DNA of 64,000 nt from Ptiloglossa arizonensis (lineage: Eukaryota; Arthropoda; Insecta; Hymenoptera; Colletidae): positions 248,001 to 312,000 of the forward strand of contig NW_027478918.1 in NCBI RefSeq assembly GCF_051014685.1, given 5' to 3'. Positions 1 through 15,380 of this stretch are shown piece by piece (the first letter of the stretch is position 1; each line of letters opens with the position of its first letter). The position numbers were made by a program, and so were the translations under genes. The notes beneath the pieces were generated by a model that was not told the DNA's origin, made no database searches, and saw only the letters and a list, made by a program, of their open reading frames with translations.

Positions 1-170
1 TTATACGTTATACGTTATACGTTATACGTTATACGTTATACGTTATACGTTATACGTTATACGTTATACGTTATACATTATACGTTATACGTTATACGTT
101 ATACGTTATACGTTATACGTTATACGTTATTCGTTATACGTTATACGTTATACGTTATACGTTATACGTT

Positions 171-1050
171 ATGCGTTATAGGATATACGTTATACGTTAT
201 ACGTTGTACGTTATACGTTATACGTTATACGTTATATGTTATACGTCATGCGATATACGTTATACGTTATTCGTTATACGGTATACGTTAAACGTTGTAC
301 GTTATACGTTATACGTTATACGTTATACGTTATACGTTGGACGTTATACATTATACGTTATACGTTATACGCCATACGTTATACGTTATACGTTATACGT
401 TATACGTTATACGTTATACGTTATACGTTATACGTTATTCGTTATACGTTATACGTTATACGTTATACGTTATACGTTATACGTTATACGTTATACGTTA
501 CACGTTATACGTTATACGTTATACTGTTTACGTTATAAGTTATACGTTATACGTTATACGTTATACGTTATACGTTATACGTTATACGTTATACGTTATA
601 CGTTATACGTTATACGTTATACGTTATACGTTATGCATTATAGGATATACATTATACGTTATACGTTGTACGTTATACGTTATACGTTATATGTTATACG
701 TCATGCGATATACGTTATACGTTATTCGTTATACGGTATACGTTAAACGTTGTACGTTAGACGTTATACGTTATACGTTATACGTTATACGTTATACGTT
801 ATACGTTATACGTTATACGTTATACGTCATAGGTTATACGTTATACGTTATACGTTATACGTTATACGTTATACATTATACGTTATAAGTTATACGTTGT
901 ACGTTATACGTTGTACGTTATACGTTATACGTTAGACGCTATACGTTATACGTTATACGTTATACGTTATACGTTATACGTTATACGTTGTACGTTAAAC
1001 GTTGTACGCTATACGTTATACGTTATACGTTAGACGTTATACGTTATACG
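171..1050 (+). repeat. Higher-order module A, copy 1
   Basis: About 880 bp of variant order that recurs at 4,105-4,975 (offset 3,934 bp, exactly 562 units) and again at about 16,745-17,600. It contains in order the TTATGCG/TTATAGG/ATATACG motif, TTATATG with TCATGCG, GTATACG with TTAAACG and TTGTACG, TTGGACG, CCATACG, TTACACG, then TTATACT/GTTTACG/TTATAAG and a second round of the first motifs from about 631. Copies 1 and 2 look identical through about 1,040 and then diverge. Confidence 0.85.
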
Positions 1051-2960
1051 TTATACGTTATACGTTATACGTTATACGTTATACGTTATACGTTACACGT
1101 TATACGTTATACGTTATACGTTATACGTTATACGTTATACGTTATACGTTATACGTTATTCGTAATACGTTATACGTGGTACGTTATACGTTGTACGTTA
1201 TACGTTATACGTTATACGTTATACGTTATACGTTATACGTTATACGTTATACGTTATACGTTATACGTTTTACGTTATACGTTATACGTTATACGTTATA
1301 CGTTGTACGTTATACGTTATAAGTTGTACGTTATACGATATACGTTATACGTTATTCTTTATACGTTCTTCGTCACACGTTATACGTTATACGTTGTACG
1401 TTATACGTTTTACGTTGAATGTTATACTTTATACGTAGCATGTAATGCGTCATACGTTTTACGTTATTCGTTATACGTTTTTCGTTACAAGTTATACGTT
1501 ATACGTTATACGTTATACGTTATACGATATACGTTATACGTTATACGTTATACGTTATACGTTATACGTTATACTTTATACGTTATAGGTGTTACGTTAT
1601 ACGTTATATGTTATACGTTATTCGTAATACGTTATACGTGATACGTTATACGTTGTACGTTATACGTTATACGGTATACGTTATACGCTATACATTATAC
1701 GTTATACGTTATACATTACATGTTATACGTTATACGTTATACGTTATACGTCATAGGTTATACGTTATACGTTATACGTTATACGTTATACGTTATACGT
1801 TATACGTTATACGTTATAGGTCATAGGTTATACGTTAAACGTTATACGTTATGCGTTATACGTTATACGTTATACGTTATACGTTATGCGTTATACGTTG
1901 TACGATATTCGTTATACGTTATACGTTATTAGTTATACGTTATACGGTATACGTTATACGTTGTGCGTTACATGTTATACGTTATACGTTATACGTTATA
2001 CGATATACGTTATACGTTATACGTTATACGTTATACGTTATACGTTATACGTTATACGTTATAGGCTATACGTTACATGTTATACGTTATACATTATACG
2101 TTATACGTTATACGTTATACGTTATACGTTATACATTATACGTTATACGTTATACGTTATACGTTATACGTTATATGTTATACGTCATTCGTTATACGTT
2201 ATACGTTATACGTTATACGTTACACGTTATACGTTATACGTTATACGTTATACGTTATACGTTATATGTTATACGTTATACGTTATACGTTATACGTTAT
2301 ACGTTATACGTTATACGTTATACGTTATACGTTATACGTTATTCGTTATACGTTATACGTTATACGTTATACGTTATACTTTATACGTTATACGTTATAC
2401 GTTATACGTTATACGTTATACGTTATACGTTAAACGTTGTACGTTATACGTTATACGTTATACGTTATACGTTATACGTTATACGTTATACGTTATACGT
2501 TATACGTTATACCTTATACGTTATACGTTATACGTTATACGTTATACATTATACGTTATACGTTGAACGTTGTACGATATACGTTATACGTTATACGTTA
2601 TGCGTTATAGGATATACGTTATACGTTATACGTCATACGTTATTCGTTATACGTTATACGTTATACGTTATGCGTTATAGGATATACGTTATACGTTATA
2701 CGTTGTACGTTATACGTTATACGTTATACGTTATACGTTATACGTTATACGTTATACGTTATACGTTATACGTTATACGTTAAACGTTGTACGTTATACG
2801 TTATACGTTATACGTTATACGTTATTCGTTATACGTTATACGTTATACGTTATACGTTATACGTTATGCGTTATAGGATATACGTTATACGTTATACGTT
2901 GTACGTTATACGTTATACGTTATACGTTATATGTTATACGTCATGCGATATACGTTATAC
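1051..2960 (+). repeat. Higher-order module B, copy 1, with a strongly diverged core
   Basis: Variant order here recurs at 15,240-16,280 (offset 14,189 bp for 1,190-2,080). The part from about 1,800 to 2,960 recurs at 11,453-12,613 (offset 9,653 bp, 1,379 units), and parts recur at 10,440-11,010. The core at about 1,361-1,495 is among the most diverged sequence in the window, with units such as TTGAATG, TAGCATG, TAATGCG, TTTTTCG and TTACAAG close together. The 11.5-12.4 kb copy differs by a visible substitution: TCATTCG at about 2,185 against TCATACG there. Confidence 0.83.
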
Positions 2961-4104
2961 GTTATTCGTTATACGTTATACGTTAAACGTTGTACGTTAT
3001 ACGTTATACGTTATACGTTATACGTTATACGTTATACTTTATACGTTATAGGTGTTACGTTATACGTTATACGTTATACGTTATACGTTATACGTTATAC
3101 GTTATACGTTATACGTTATACGTTATACGTTATACGTTATACGTTATACGTTATACGTTATACGTTATACGTTATACGTTATACGTTATACGTTATACGT
3201 TATACGTTATACGTTATACATTATACGTTATACGTTATACGTTATACGTTATACGTTATACGTTATACGTTATTCGTTATACGTTATACGTTATACGTTA
3301 TACGTTATACGTTATGCGTTATAGGATATACGTTATACGTTATACGTTGTACGTTATACGTTATACGTTATACGTTATACGTTATACGTTATACGTTATA
3401 CGTTATTCGTTATACGTTATACGTTATACGTTATACGTTATACGTTATGCGTTATAGGATATACGTTATACGTTATACGTTGTACGTTATACGTTATACG
3501 TTATACGTTATACGTTATACGTTATACGTTATACGTTATACGTTATACGTTATACGTTATACGTTAAACGTTGTACGTTATACGTTATACGTTATACGTT
3601 ATACGTTATTCGTTATACGTTATACGTTATACGTTATACGTTATACGTTATGCGTTATAGGATATACGTTATACGTTATACGTTGTACGTTATACGTTAT
3701 ACGTTGGACGTTATACATTATACGTTATACGTTATACGCCATACGTTATACGTTATACGTTATACGTTATACGTTATACGTTATACGTTATACGTTATAC
3801 GTTATACGTTATACGTTATACGTTATACTTTATACGTTATAGGTGTTACGTTATACGTTATACGTTATACGTTATACGTTATACGTTATACGTTATACGT
3901 TATACGTTATACGTTATACGTTATACGTTATACGTTATACGTTATACGTTATACGTTATACGTTATACGTTATACGTTATACGTTATACGTTATACGTTA
4001 TACGTTATACATTATACGTTATACGTTATACGTTATACGTTATACGTTATACGTTATACGTTATTCGTTATACGTTATACGTTATACGTTATACGTTATA
4101 CGTT
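2961..4104 (+). repeat. Tandem 791-bp duplication within domain I
   Basis: The stretch around 3,030-3,330 recurs at 3,821-4,121 with an offset of 791 bp (113 units). Each copy starts with TTATACT, TTATACG, TTATAGG and TGTTACG, continues through a long nearly pure run and ends in the TTATGCG/TTATAGG/ATATACG motif at 3,314 and 4,105. Extra copies of that end motif at about 3,447 and 3,650 show further local rearrangement between the two. Confidence 0.8.
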
Positions 4105-5480
4105 ATGCGTTATAGGATATACGTTATACGTTATACGTTGTACGTTATACGTTATACGTTATACGTTATATGTTATACGTCATGCGATATACGTTATACG
4201 TTATTCGTTATACGGTATACGTTAAACGTTGTACGTTATACGTTATACGTTATACGTTATACGTTATACGTTGGACGTTATACATTATACGTTATACGTT
4301 ATACGCCATACGTTATACGTTATACGTTATACGTTATACGTTATACGTTATACGTTATACGTTATACGTTATTCGTTATACGTTATACGTTATACGTTAT
4401 ACGTTATACGTTATACGTTATACGTTATACGTTACACGTTATACGTTATACGTTATACTGTTTACGTTATAAGTTATACGTTATACGTTATACGTTATAC
4501 GTTATACGTTATACGTTATACGTTATACGTTATACGTTATACGTTATACGTTATACGTTATACGTTATGCATTATAGGATATACATTATACGTTATACGT
4601 TGTACGTTATACGTTATACGTTATATGTTATACGTCATGCGATATACGTTATACGTTATTCGTTATACGGTATACGTTAAACGTTGTACGTTAGACGTTA
4701 TACGTTATACGTTATACGTTATACGTTATACGTTATACGTTATACGTTATACGTTATACGTCATAGGTTATACGTTATACGTTATACGTTATACGTTATA
4801 CGTTATACATTATACGTTATAAGTTATACGTTGTACGTTATACGTTGTACGTTATACGTTATACGTTAGACGCTATACGTTATACGTTATACGTTATACG
4901 TTATACGTTATACGTTATACGTTGTACGTTAAACGTTGTACGCTATACGTTATACGTTATACGTTAGACGTTATACGTTGTACGTTATACGTTATACGTT
5001 ATACGTTATACGCTATACGTTATACGTTATACGTTATACGCTATACGTTATACGTTATATGTTATACGCTATACGTTATACGTTATACGTTATACGTTAT
5101 ACGTTATACGTTATACGTTATACGTTATACGTTATACGTTATACGTTATACGTTATACGTTATACGTTATACGTTATACGTTATACGTTATACGTTATAC
5201 GTTATACGTTATACGTTATACGTTATACGTTATACGTTATACGTTATACGTTATACGTTATACGTTATACGTTATACGTTATACGTTATACGTTATACGT
5301 TATACGTTATACGTTATACGTTATACGTTATACGTTATACGTTATACGTTATACGTTATACGTTATGCGTTATACGTTATGCGTTATACGTTATACGTTA
5401 TACGTTATACGTTATACGTTATACGTTATACGTTATACGTTATACGTTATACGTTATACGTTATTCGTAATACGTTATAC
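4105..5480 (+). repeat. Higher-order module A, copy 2, with a long pure run
   Basis: The first 870 bp repeat module A copy 1 from base 171. The continuation to about 5,070, with CTATACG units and TTATATG followed by CTATACG, matches 17,562-17,710 instead. The copy at 16.7 kb is therefore closer to this one than to copy 1. From about 5,077 to 5,362 the array is pure consensus (about 41 units). It ends with TTATGCG units near 5,363-5,383 and TAATACG near 5,467. Confidence 0.83.
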
Positions 5481-7445
5481 GTCATACGTTATACGTTATA
5501 CGTTATACGTTATACGTTATACGTTATACGTTGTACGTTATACGTTATACGTTAGACGTTGTACGTTATACGTTATACGTTATACTTTATACGTTATACG
5601 CTATACGTTATACGTTATATGTTATACGTCATGCGATATACGTTATACGTTATTCGTTATACGGTATACGTTAAACGTTGTACGTTATACGTTATACGTT
5701 GTACGTTATACGTTATACGTTGGACGTTAGACGTTATACGTTATACGTTATACGCTATACGTTATACGTTATACGTTATACGTTATACGTAGTACGTTAT
5801 ACGTTGTACGTTATACGTTATACGTTATACGTTAGACGTTGTACGTTATACGTTATACGTTATACTTTATACGTTATACGCTATACGTTATACGTTATAC
5901 GTTATACGTTATGCGTTATACGTTATACGTTATACGTTATACGTTATACTGTTTACGTTATAAGTTATACGTTATACGTTATACGTTATACGTTATACGT
6001 TATACGTTATACGTTATACGTTATACGTTATACGTTACACGTTATACGTTATACGTTATACTGTTTACGTTATAAGTTATACGTTATACGTTATACGTTA
6101 TACGTTATACGTTATACGTTATACGTTATACGTTATACGTTATACGTTATACGTTATACGTTATACGTTATGCGTTATAGGATATACATTATACGTTATA
6201 CGTTGTACGTTATACGTTATACGTTATATGTTATACGTCATGCGATATACGTTATACGTTATTCGCTATACGGTATACGTTAAACGTTGTACGTTAGACG
6301 TTATACGTTATACGTTATACGTTATACGTTATACGTTATACGTTATACGTTATACGTCATAGGTTATACGTTATACGTTATACGTTATACGTTATACATT
6401 ATACGTTATAAGTTATACGTTGTACGTTATACGTTGTACGTTATACGTTATACGTTAGACGCTATACGTTATACGTTATACGTTATACGTTATACGTTAT
6501 ACGTTATACGTTGTACGTTAAACGTTGTACGCTATACGTTATACGTTATACGTTAGACGTTATACGTTGTACGTTATACGTTATACGTTATACGTTATAC
6601 GCTATACGTTATACGTTATACGTTATACGCTATACGTTATACGTTATACGTTATACGCTATACGTTATACGTTATACGTTATACGTTATACGTTATACGT
6701 TATACGTTATACGTTATACGTTATACGTTATACGTTATACGTTATACGTTATACGTTATACGTTATACGTTATACGTTATACGTTATACGGTATACGTTA
6801 TACGTTATACGTTATACGTTATACGTTATACGTTATACGTTATACGTTATACGTTATACGTTATACGTTATACGTTATACGTTATACGTTATACGTTATA
6901 CGTTATACGTTATACGTTATACGTTATACGTTATACGTTATACGTTATACGTTATACGTTATACGTTATACGTTATGCGTTATACGTTATGCGTTATACG
7001 TTATGCGTTATACGTTATACGTTATACGTTATACGTTATACGTTATACGTTATACGTTATACGTTATACGTTATACGTTATACGTTATTCGTAATACGTT
7101 ATACGTCATACGTTATACGTTATACGTTATACGTTATACGTTATACGTTATACGTTGTACGTTATACGTTATACGTTGTACGTTATACGTTATACGTTAT
7201 ACGTTAGACGTTGTACGTTATACGTTATACGTTATACTTTATACGTTATACGCTATACGTTATACGTTATATGTTATACGTCATGCGATATACGTTATAC
7301 GTTATACGTTATACGTTATACGTTATACGTTATGCGTTATAGGATATACATTATACGTTATACGTTGTACGTTATACGTTATACGTTATATGTTATACGT
7401 CATGCTATATACGTTATACGTTATTCGTTATACGGTATACGTTAA
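5481..7445 (+). repeat. 1.96-kb tandem repeat, copy 1
   Basis: Variant order from about 5,490 to 7,445 is repeated immediately downstream with an offset of 1,967 bp (281 units) in its left part and 1,960 bp (280 units) in its right part, so the copies differ by one whole unit. Landmarks are TTAGACG/TTGTACG at 5,552, TTGGACG/TTAGACG near 5,720, the TTATACT/GTTTACG pair near 6,058, TTAGACG/CTATACG near 6,454, and three spaced TTATGCG units at about 6,974-7,009. A partial copy of the left end is present at about 13,690-13,940. Confidence 0.87.
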
Positions 7446-9408
7446 ACGTTGTACGTTAGACGTTATACGTTATACGTTATACGTTATACGTTATACGTTG
7501 TACGTTATACGTTATACGTTAGACGTTGTACGTTATACGTTATACGTTATACTTTATACGTTATACGCTATACGTTATACGTTATATGTTATACGTCATG
7601 CGATATACGTTATACGTTATTCGTTATACGGTATACGTTAAACGTTGTACGTTATACGTTATACGTTGTACGTTATACGTTATACGTTGGACGTTAGACG
7701 TTATACGTTATACGTTATACGCTATACGTTATACGTTATACGTTATACGTTATACGTAGTACGTTATACGTTGTACGTTATACGTTATACGTTATACGTT
7801 AGACGTTGTACGTTATACGTTATACGTTATACTTTATACGTTATACGCTATACGTTATACGTTATACGTTATACGTTATGCGTTATACGTTATACGTTAT
7901 ACGTTATACTGTTTACGTTATAAGTTATACGTTATACGTTATACGTTATACGTTATACGTTATACGTTATACGTTATACGTTATACGTTATACGTTACAC
8001 GTTATACGTTATACGTTATACTGTTTACGTTATAAGTTATACGTTATACGTTATACGTTATACGTTATACGTTATACGTTATACGTTATACGTTATACGT
8101 TATACGTTATACGTTATACGTTATACGTTATGCGTTATAGGATATACATTATACGTTATACGTTGTACGTTATACGTTATACGTTATATGTTATACGTCA
8201 TGCGATATACGTTATACGTTATTCGCTATACGGTATACGTTAAACGTTGTACGTTAGACGTTATACGTTATACGTTATACGTTATACGTTATACGTTATA
8301 CGTTATACGTTATACGTCATAGGTTATACGTTATACGTTATACGTTATACGTTATACATTATACGTTATAAGTTATACGTTGTACGTTATACGTTGTACG
8401 TTATACGTTATACGTTAGACGCTATACGTTATACGTTATACGTTATACGTTATACGTTATACGTTATACGTTGTACGTTAAACGTTGTACGCTATACGTT
8501 ATACGTTATACGTTAGACGTTATACGTTGTACGTTATACGTTATACGTTATACGTTATACGCTATACGTTATACGTTATACGTTATACGCTATACGTTAT
8601 ACGTTATACGTTATACGCTATACGTTATACGTTATACGTTATACGTTATACGTTATACGTTATACGTTATACGTTATACGTTATACGTTATACGTTATAC
8701 GTTATACGTTATACGTTATACGTTATACGTTATACGTTATACGTTATACGGTATACGTTATACGTTATACGTTATACGTTATACGTTATACGTTATACGT
8801 TATACGTTATACGTTATACGTTATACGTTATACGTTATACGTTATACGTTATACGTTATACGTTATACGTTATACGTTATACGTTATACGTTATACGTTA
8901 TACGTTATACGTTATACGTTATACGTTATACGTTATGCGTTATACGTTATGCGTTATACGTTATGCGTTATACGTTATACGTTATACGTTATACGTTATA
9001 CGTTATACGTTATACGTTATACGTTATACGTTATACGTTATACGTTATTCGTAATACGTTATACGTCATACGTTATACGTTATACGTTATACGTTATACG
9101 TTATACGTTATACGTTGTACGTTATACGTTATACGTTGTACGTTATACGTTATACGTTATACGTTAGACGTTGTACGTTATACGTTATACGTTATACTTT
9201 ATACGTTATACGCTATACGTTATACGTTATATGTTATACGTCATGCGATATACGTTATACGTTATACGTTATACGTTATACGTTATACGTTATGCGTTAT
9301 AGGATATACATTATACGTTATACGTTGTACGTTATACGTTATACGTTATATGTTATACGTCATGCTATATACGTTATACGTTATTCGTTATACGGTATAC
9401 GTTAAACG
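7446..9408 (+). repeat. 1.96-kb tandem repeat, copy 2
   Basis: The direct tandem copy of 5.5-7.4 kb. The TTAGACG/TTGTACG landmark lies at 7,519 and the three spaced TTATGCG units at about 8,934-8,969. I saw almost no substitutions between the two copies; the clearest difference is the single-unit length change. A third, incomplete copy starts at about 9,409 and quickly diverges. Confidence 0.87.
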
Positions 9409-10440
9409 TTGTACGTTAGACGTTATACGTTATACGTTATACGTTATACGTTATACGTTATACGTTATACTTTATACGTCATAGGTTATACGTTATACGT
9501 TATACGTTATACGTTATACATTATACGTTATAAGTTATACGTTGTACGTTATACGTTGTACGTTATACGTTATACGTTAGACGCTATACGTTATACGTTA
9601 TACGTTATACGTTATACGTTATACGTTATACGTTGTACGTTAAACGTTGTACGCTATACGTTATACGTTATACGTTATGCGTTATACGTTATACGTTATA
9701 CGTTATACGTTATACGTTATACGTTATACGTTATACGTTATACGTTATACGTTATACGCTATACGTTATACGTTATATGTTATACGTCATGCGATATACG
9801 TTATACGTTATACGTTGTACGTTATACGTTATACGTTATACGTTATACGTTATACGTTGTACGTTATACGTTATACGTTATACGTTATACGTTAGACGTT
9901 GTACGTTATACGTTATACGTTATACGTTATACGTTATACGATATACGTTATACGTTATACGTTATACGTTATACGTTATACGTTATACTTTATACGTTAT
10001 AGGTGTTACGTTATACGTTATACGTTATACGTTATTCGTAATACGTTATACGTTATACGTTATACGTTATACGTTATACGTTATACGTTATACGTTATAC
10101 GTTATACGTTATACGTTATACGTTATACGTTATACGTTATCCGTTATACGTTATACGTTATACGTTATACGTTATACGTTATACGTTATACGTTATACGT
10201 TATACGTTATACGTTATACGTTATACGTTATACGTTATACGTTATACGTTATACGTTATACGTTATACGTTATACGTTATACGTTATACGTTATACGTTA
10301 TACGTTATACGTTATACGTTATACGTTATACGTTATACGTTATACGTTATACGTTATACGTTATACGTTATACGTTATACGTTATACGTTATACGTTATA
10401 CGTTACACGTTATACGTTATACGTTATACGTTACACGTTA
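9409..10440 (+). repeat. Domain I segment: partial third copy followed by a pure run
   Basis: The first 240 bp follow the module at 6,287 and 8,247, with TTATACT and TCATAGG near 9,470. It then passes through TTATATG/TCATGCG near 9,775 and TTATAGG/TGTTACG near 10,000 (also at about 3,050 and 3,840). From about 10,146 to 10,402 it is pure consensus, preceded by a TTATCCG unit at about 10,137. Nothing other than the satellite is present. Confidence 0.75.
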
Positions 10441-11460
10441 TACGTTATACGTTATACGTTATACGTTATTCGTAATACGTTATACGTGGTACGTTATACG
10501 TTGTACGTTATACGTTGTACGTTATACGTTATACGTTATACGTTATACGTTATACGTTATACGTTATACGTTATACGTTATACGTTTTACGTTATACGTT
10601 ATACGTTATACGTTATACGTTGTACGTTATACGTTATAAGTTGTACGTTATACGATATACGTTATACGTTATTCTTTATACGTTCTTCGTCACACGTTAT
10701 ACGTTATACGTTGTACGTTATACGTTATACGTTATACGTTATACGTTATAGGTCATAGGTTATACGTTAAACGTTATACGTTATGCGTTATACGTTATAC
10801 GTTATACGTTATACGTTATGCGTTATACGTTGTACGATATTCGTTATACGTTATACGTTATTAGTTATACGTTATACGGTATACGTTATACGTTGTGCGT
10901 TACATGTTATACGTTATACGTTATACGTTATACGATATACGTTATACGTTATACGTTATACGTTATACGTTATACGTTATACGTTATACGTTATAGGCTA
11001 TACGTTACATGTTATACGTTATACATTATACGTTATACGTTATACGTTATACGTTATACGTTATACATTATACGTTATACGTTATACGTTATACGTTATA
11101 CGTTATATGTTATACGTCATACGTTATACGTTATACGTTATACGTTATACGTTATACGTTATACGTTATACGTTATACGTTATACGTTATACGTTATTCG
11201 TTATACGTTATACGTTATACGTTATACGTTATACTTTATACGTTATACGTTATACGTTATACTTTATACGTTATACGTTATACGTTATACGTTATACGTT
11301 ATACGTTATACGTTAAACGTTGTACGTTATACGTTATACGTTATACGTTATACGTTATACGTTATACGTTATACGTTATACGTTATACGTTATACGTTAT
11401 ACGTCATAGGTTATACGTTATACGTTATACGTTATACGTTATACGTTATACGTTATACGT
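10441..11460 (+). repeat. Module B, partial copy, left member of a 721-bp tandem
   Basis: From about 10,440 the order follows the first module B copy, including TTATTCT, TTCTTCG and TCACACG near 10,670-10,696. The diverged core that follows in copy 1 (TTGAATG and TAGCATG units) is missing here. The segment from about 10,740 is repeated from about 11,461 with an offset of 721 bp (103 units), sharing TTGTACG/ATATTCG, TTATTAG, TTGTGCG and TTACATG. Confidence 0.82.
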
Positions 11461-13111
11461 TATACGTTATAGGTCATAGGTTATACGTTAAACGTTATAC
11501 GTTATGCGTTATACGTTATACGTTATACGTTATACGTTATGCGTTATACGTTGTACGATATTCGTTATACGTTATACGTTATTAGTTATACGTTATACGG
11601 TATACGTTATACGTTGTGCGTTACATGTTATACGTTATACGTTATACGTTATACGATATACGTTATACGTTATACGTTATACGTTATACGTTATACGTTA
11701 TACGTTATACGTTATAGGCTATACGTTACATGTTATACGTTATACATTATACGTTATACGTTATACGTTATACGTTATACGTTATACATTATACGTTATA
11801 CGTTATACGTTATACGTTATACGTTATATGTTATACGTCATACGTTATACGTTATACGTTATACGTTATACGTTACACGTTATACGTTATACGTTATACG
11901 TTATACGTTATACGTTATATGTTATACGTTATACGTTATACGTTATACGTTATACGTTATACGTTATACGTTATACGTTATACGTTATACGTTATTCGTT
12001 ATACGTTATACGTTATACGTTATACGTTATACTTTATACGTTATACGTTATACGTTATACGTTATACGTTATACGTTATACGTTAAACGTTGTACGTTAT
12101 ACGTTATACGTTATACGTTATACGTTATACGTTATACGTTATACGTTATACGTTATACGTTATACCTTATACGTTATACGTTATACGTTATACGTTATAC
12201 ATTATACGTTATACGTTGAACGTTGTACGATATACGTTATACGTTATACGTTATGCGTTATAGGATATACGTTATACGTTATACGTCATACGTTATTCGT
12301 TATACGTTATACGTTATACGTTATGCGTTATAGGATATACGTTATACGTTATACGTTGTACGTTATACGTTATACGTTATACGTTATACGTTATACGTTA
12401 TACGTTATACGTTATACGTTATACGTTATACGTTAAACGTTGTACGTTATACGTTATACGTTATACGTTATACGTTATTCGTTATACGTTATACGTTATA
12501 CGTTATACGTTATACGTTATGCGTTATAGGATATACGTTATACGTTATACGTTGTACGTTATACGTTATACGTTATACGTTATATGTTATACGTCATGCG
12601 ATATACGTTATACGTTATTCGTTATACGGTATACGTTAAACGTTGTACGTTATACGTTATACGTTATACGTTATACGTTATACGTTGGACGTTATACATT
12701 ATACGTTATACGTTATACGCCATACGTTATACGTTATACGTTATACGTTATACGTTATACGTTATACGTTATACGTTATACGTTATACGTTATACGTTAT
12801 ACGTTATAAGTTATACGTTATACGTTATACGTTATACGTTATACGTTATACGTTACTCGTTATACGTTATACGTTATACTGTTTACGTTATAAGTTATAC
12901 GTTATACGTTATACGTTATACGTTATACGTTATACGTTATACGTTATACGTTATACGTTATACGTTATACGTTATACGTTATACGTTATACGTTATGCGT
13001 TATAGGATATACATTATACGTTATACGTTGTACGTTATACGTTATACGTTATATGTTATACGTCATGCTATATACGTTATACGTTATTCGTTATACGGTA
13101 TACGTTAAACG
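11461..13111 (+). repeat. Module B, partial copy, right member of the 721-bp tandem
   Basis: This matches about 1,810-2,960 at an offset of 9,653 bp with very few differences, including the paired TTATGCG/TTATAGG motifs near 12,252 and 12,322. From about 12,519 it continues as the left end of module A (TTATATG/TCATGCG, TTGGACG, CCATACG), then diverges near 12,800. It ends with TTATACT/GTTTACG/TTATAAG near 12,876 and TTATATG near 13,050. Confidence 0.82.
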
Positions 13112-14025
13112 TTGTACGTTAGACGTTATACGTTATACGTTATACGTTATACGTTATACGTTATACGTTATACTTTATACGTCATAGGTTATACGTTATA
13201 CGTTATACGTTATACGTTATACATTATACGTTATAAGTTATACGTTGTACGTTATACGTTGTACGTTATACGTTATACGTTAGACGCTATACGTTATACG
13301 TTATACGTTATACGTTATACGTTATACGTTATACGTTGTACGTTAAACGTTGTACGCTATACGTTATACGTTATACGTTAGACGTTATACGTTGTACGTT
13401 ATACGTTATACGTTATACGTTATACGCTATACGTTATACGTTATACGTTATACGCTATACGTTATACGTTATACGTTATACGATATACGTTATACGTTAT
13501 ACGTTATACGTTATACGTTATACGTTATACGTTATACGTTATACGTTATACGTTATACGTTATACGTTATACGTTATACGTTATACGTTATACGTTATAC
13601 GTTATACGTTATACGTTATACGTTATACGTTATACGTTATACGTTATACGTTATACGTTATACGTTATACGTTATACGTTATACGTTATACGTTAGACGT
13701 TGTACGTTATACGTTATACGTTATACTTTATACGTTATACGCTATACGTTATACGTTATATGTTATACGTCATGCGATATACGTTATACGTTATTCGTTA
13801 TACGGTATACGTTAAACGTTGTACGTTATACGTTATACGTTGTACGTTATACGTTATACGTTGGACGTTAGACGTTATACGTTATACGTTATACGCTATA
13901 CGTTATACGTTATACGTTATACGTTATACGTAGTACGTTATACGTTATACGTTATACGTTATACGTTATACGTTATACGTTATACGTTATACGTTATACG
14001 TTATACGTTATACGTTATACGTTAT
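13112..14025 (+). repeat. Partial 1.96-kb module with a deleted centre
   Basis: The first 270 bp match 6,287-6,556 and 8,247-8,516. The right part, from TTAGACG/TTGTACG at about 13,694 to TAGTACG near 13,931, matches 5,552-5,790 at an offset of 8,141 bp (1,163 units). The middle, with the spaced TTATGCG units of the full copies, is replaced by an almost pure run. The simplest reading is a shortened relative of the 1.96-kb repeat. Confidence 0.75.
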
Positions 14026-15380
14026 ACGTTATGCGTTATAGGATATACGTTATACGTTATACGTTGTACGTTATACGTTATACGTTGTACGTTATACGTT
14101 CTACGTTATACATTATACGTTAAACGTTGTACGTTATAAGTTATACGTCATACGTTATACGTTATACGTTATACGTTATACGTTCTACGTTATACGTTAT
14201 ACGTTAAACGTTGTACGTTATACGTTATACGTTATACGTTATACGTTATACGTTATACGTTATGCGTTATACGTTATACGTTATACGTTATACGTTATGC
14301 GTTATACGTTATACGTTATACGTTATACGTTATACGTTATACGTTATACGTTATACGTTATACGTTATACGTTATACGTAATATGTAATACGTCATAAGT
14401 TTTACGTTAATCGTTATACGTTATACGTTATACGCTATACGTTATACGTTATACGTTATACGTTATACGTTATACGTTATACGTTATACGTTATACGTTA
14501 TACGTTATACGTTATACGTTATACGTTATACGTTATACGTTATACGTTATACGTTATACGTTATACGTTATACGTCATACTTTATACGTTATACGTTATA
14601 CGTTATACGTTATACGTTATACGTTATACGTTATACGTTATGCGTTATAGGATATACGTTATACGTTATACGTTGTACGTTATACTTTATACGTTATACG
14701 TCATACGTTATACGTTGGACGTTATACGTTATACGTTATACGTTATACGCTATACGTTATGCGTTATACGTTATACGTTATACGTTATACGTTGTACGTT
14801 ATACGTTATACGTTATACGTTATACGTTATACGTTATACGTTATACGTTATACGTTATACGTTATACGTTATACGTTATACGTTATACGTTATACGTTAT
14901 ACGTTATACGTTATACGTTATACGTTATACGTTATACGTTATACGTTATACGTTATACGTCATACTTTATACGTTATACGTTATACGTTATACGTTATAC
15001 GTTATACGTTATACGTTATGCGTTATAGGATATACGTTATACGTTATACGTTGTACGTTATACTTTATACGTTATACGTCATACGTTATACGTTGGACGT
15101 TATACGTTATACGTTATACGTTATACGCTATACGTTATGCGTTATACGTTATACGTTATACGTTATACGTTGTACGTTATACGTTATACGTTATACGTTA
15201 TACGTTATACGTTATACGTTATACGTTATACGTTATACGTTATACGTTATACGTTATACGTTATACGTTATACGTTATACGTTATACGTTATACGTTATA
15301 CGTTATACGTTATACGTTATACGTTATACGTTATACGACATACGTTATACGTTATACGTTATACGTTATACGTTATACGT
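14026..15380 (+). repeat. 378-bp tandem pair and flanks
   Basis: The block starting with TTATGCG/TTATAGG/ATATACG at 14,637 and containing TTATACT, TCATACG and TTGGACG is repeated at 15,015 with an offset of 378 bp (54 units). To the left, 14,027-14,430 (TTCTACG, TTAAACG, then TAATATG/TAATACG near 14,379 and TTAATCG) reappears at about 18,465-18,870. After the second copy comes TTATACG ACATACG near 15,337 in an otherwise pure run. Confidence 0.82.

Noticed and set aside
250..300. CENP-B box-like sequence in TTATTCG followed by TTATACG and GTATACG
   Set aside because: The TTCG half and the central A fit, but the required CGGG end is absent here and in the other copies of this motif.
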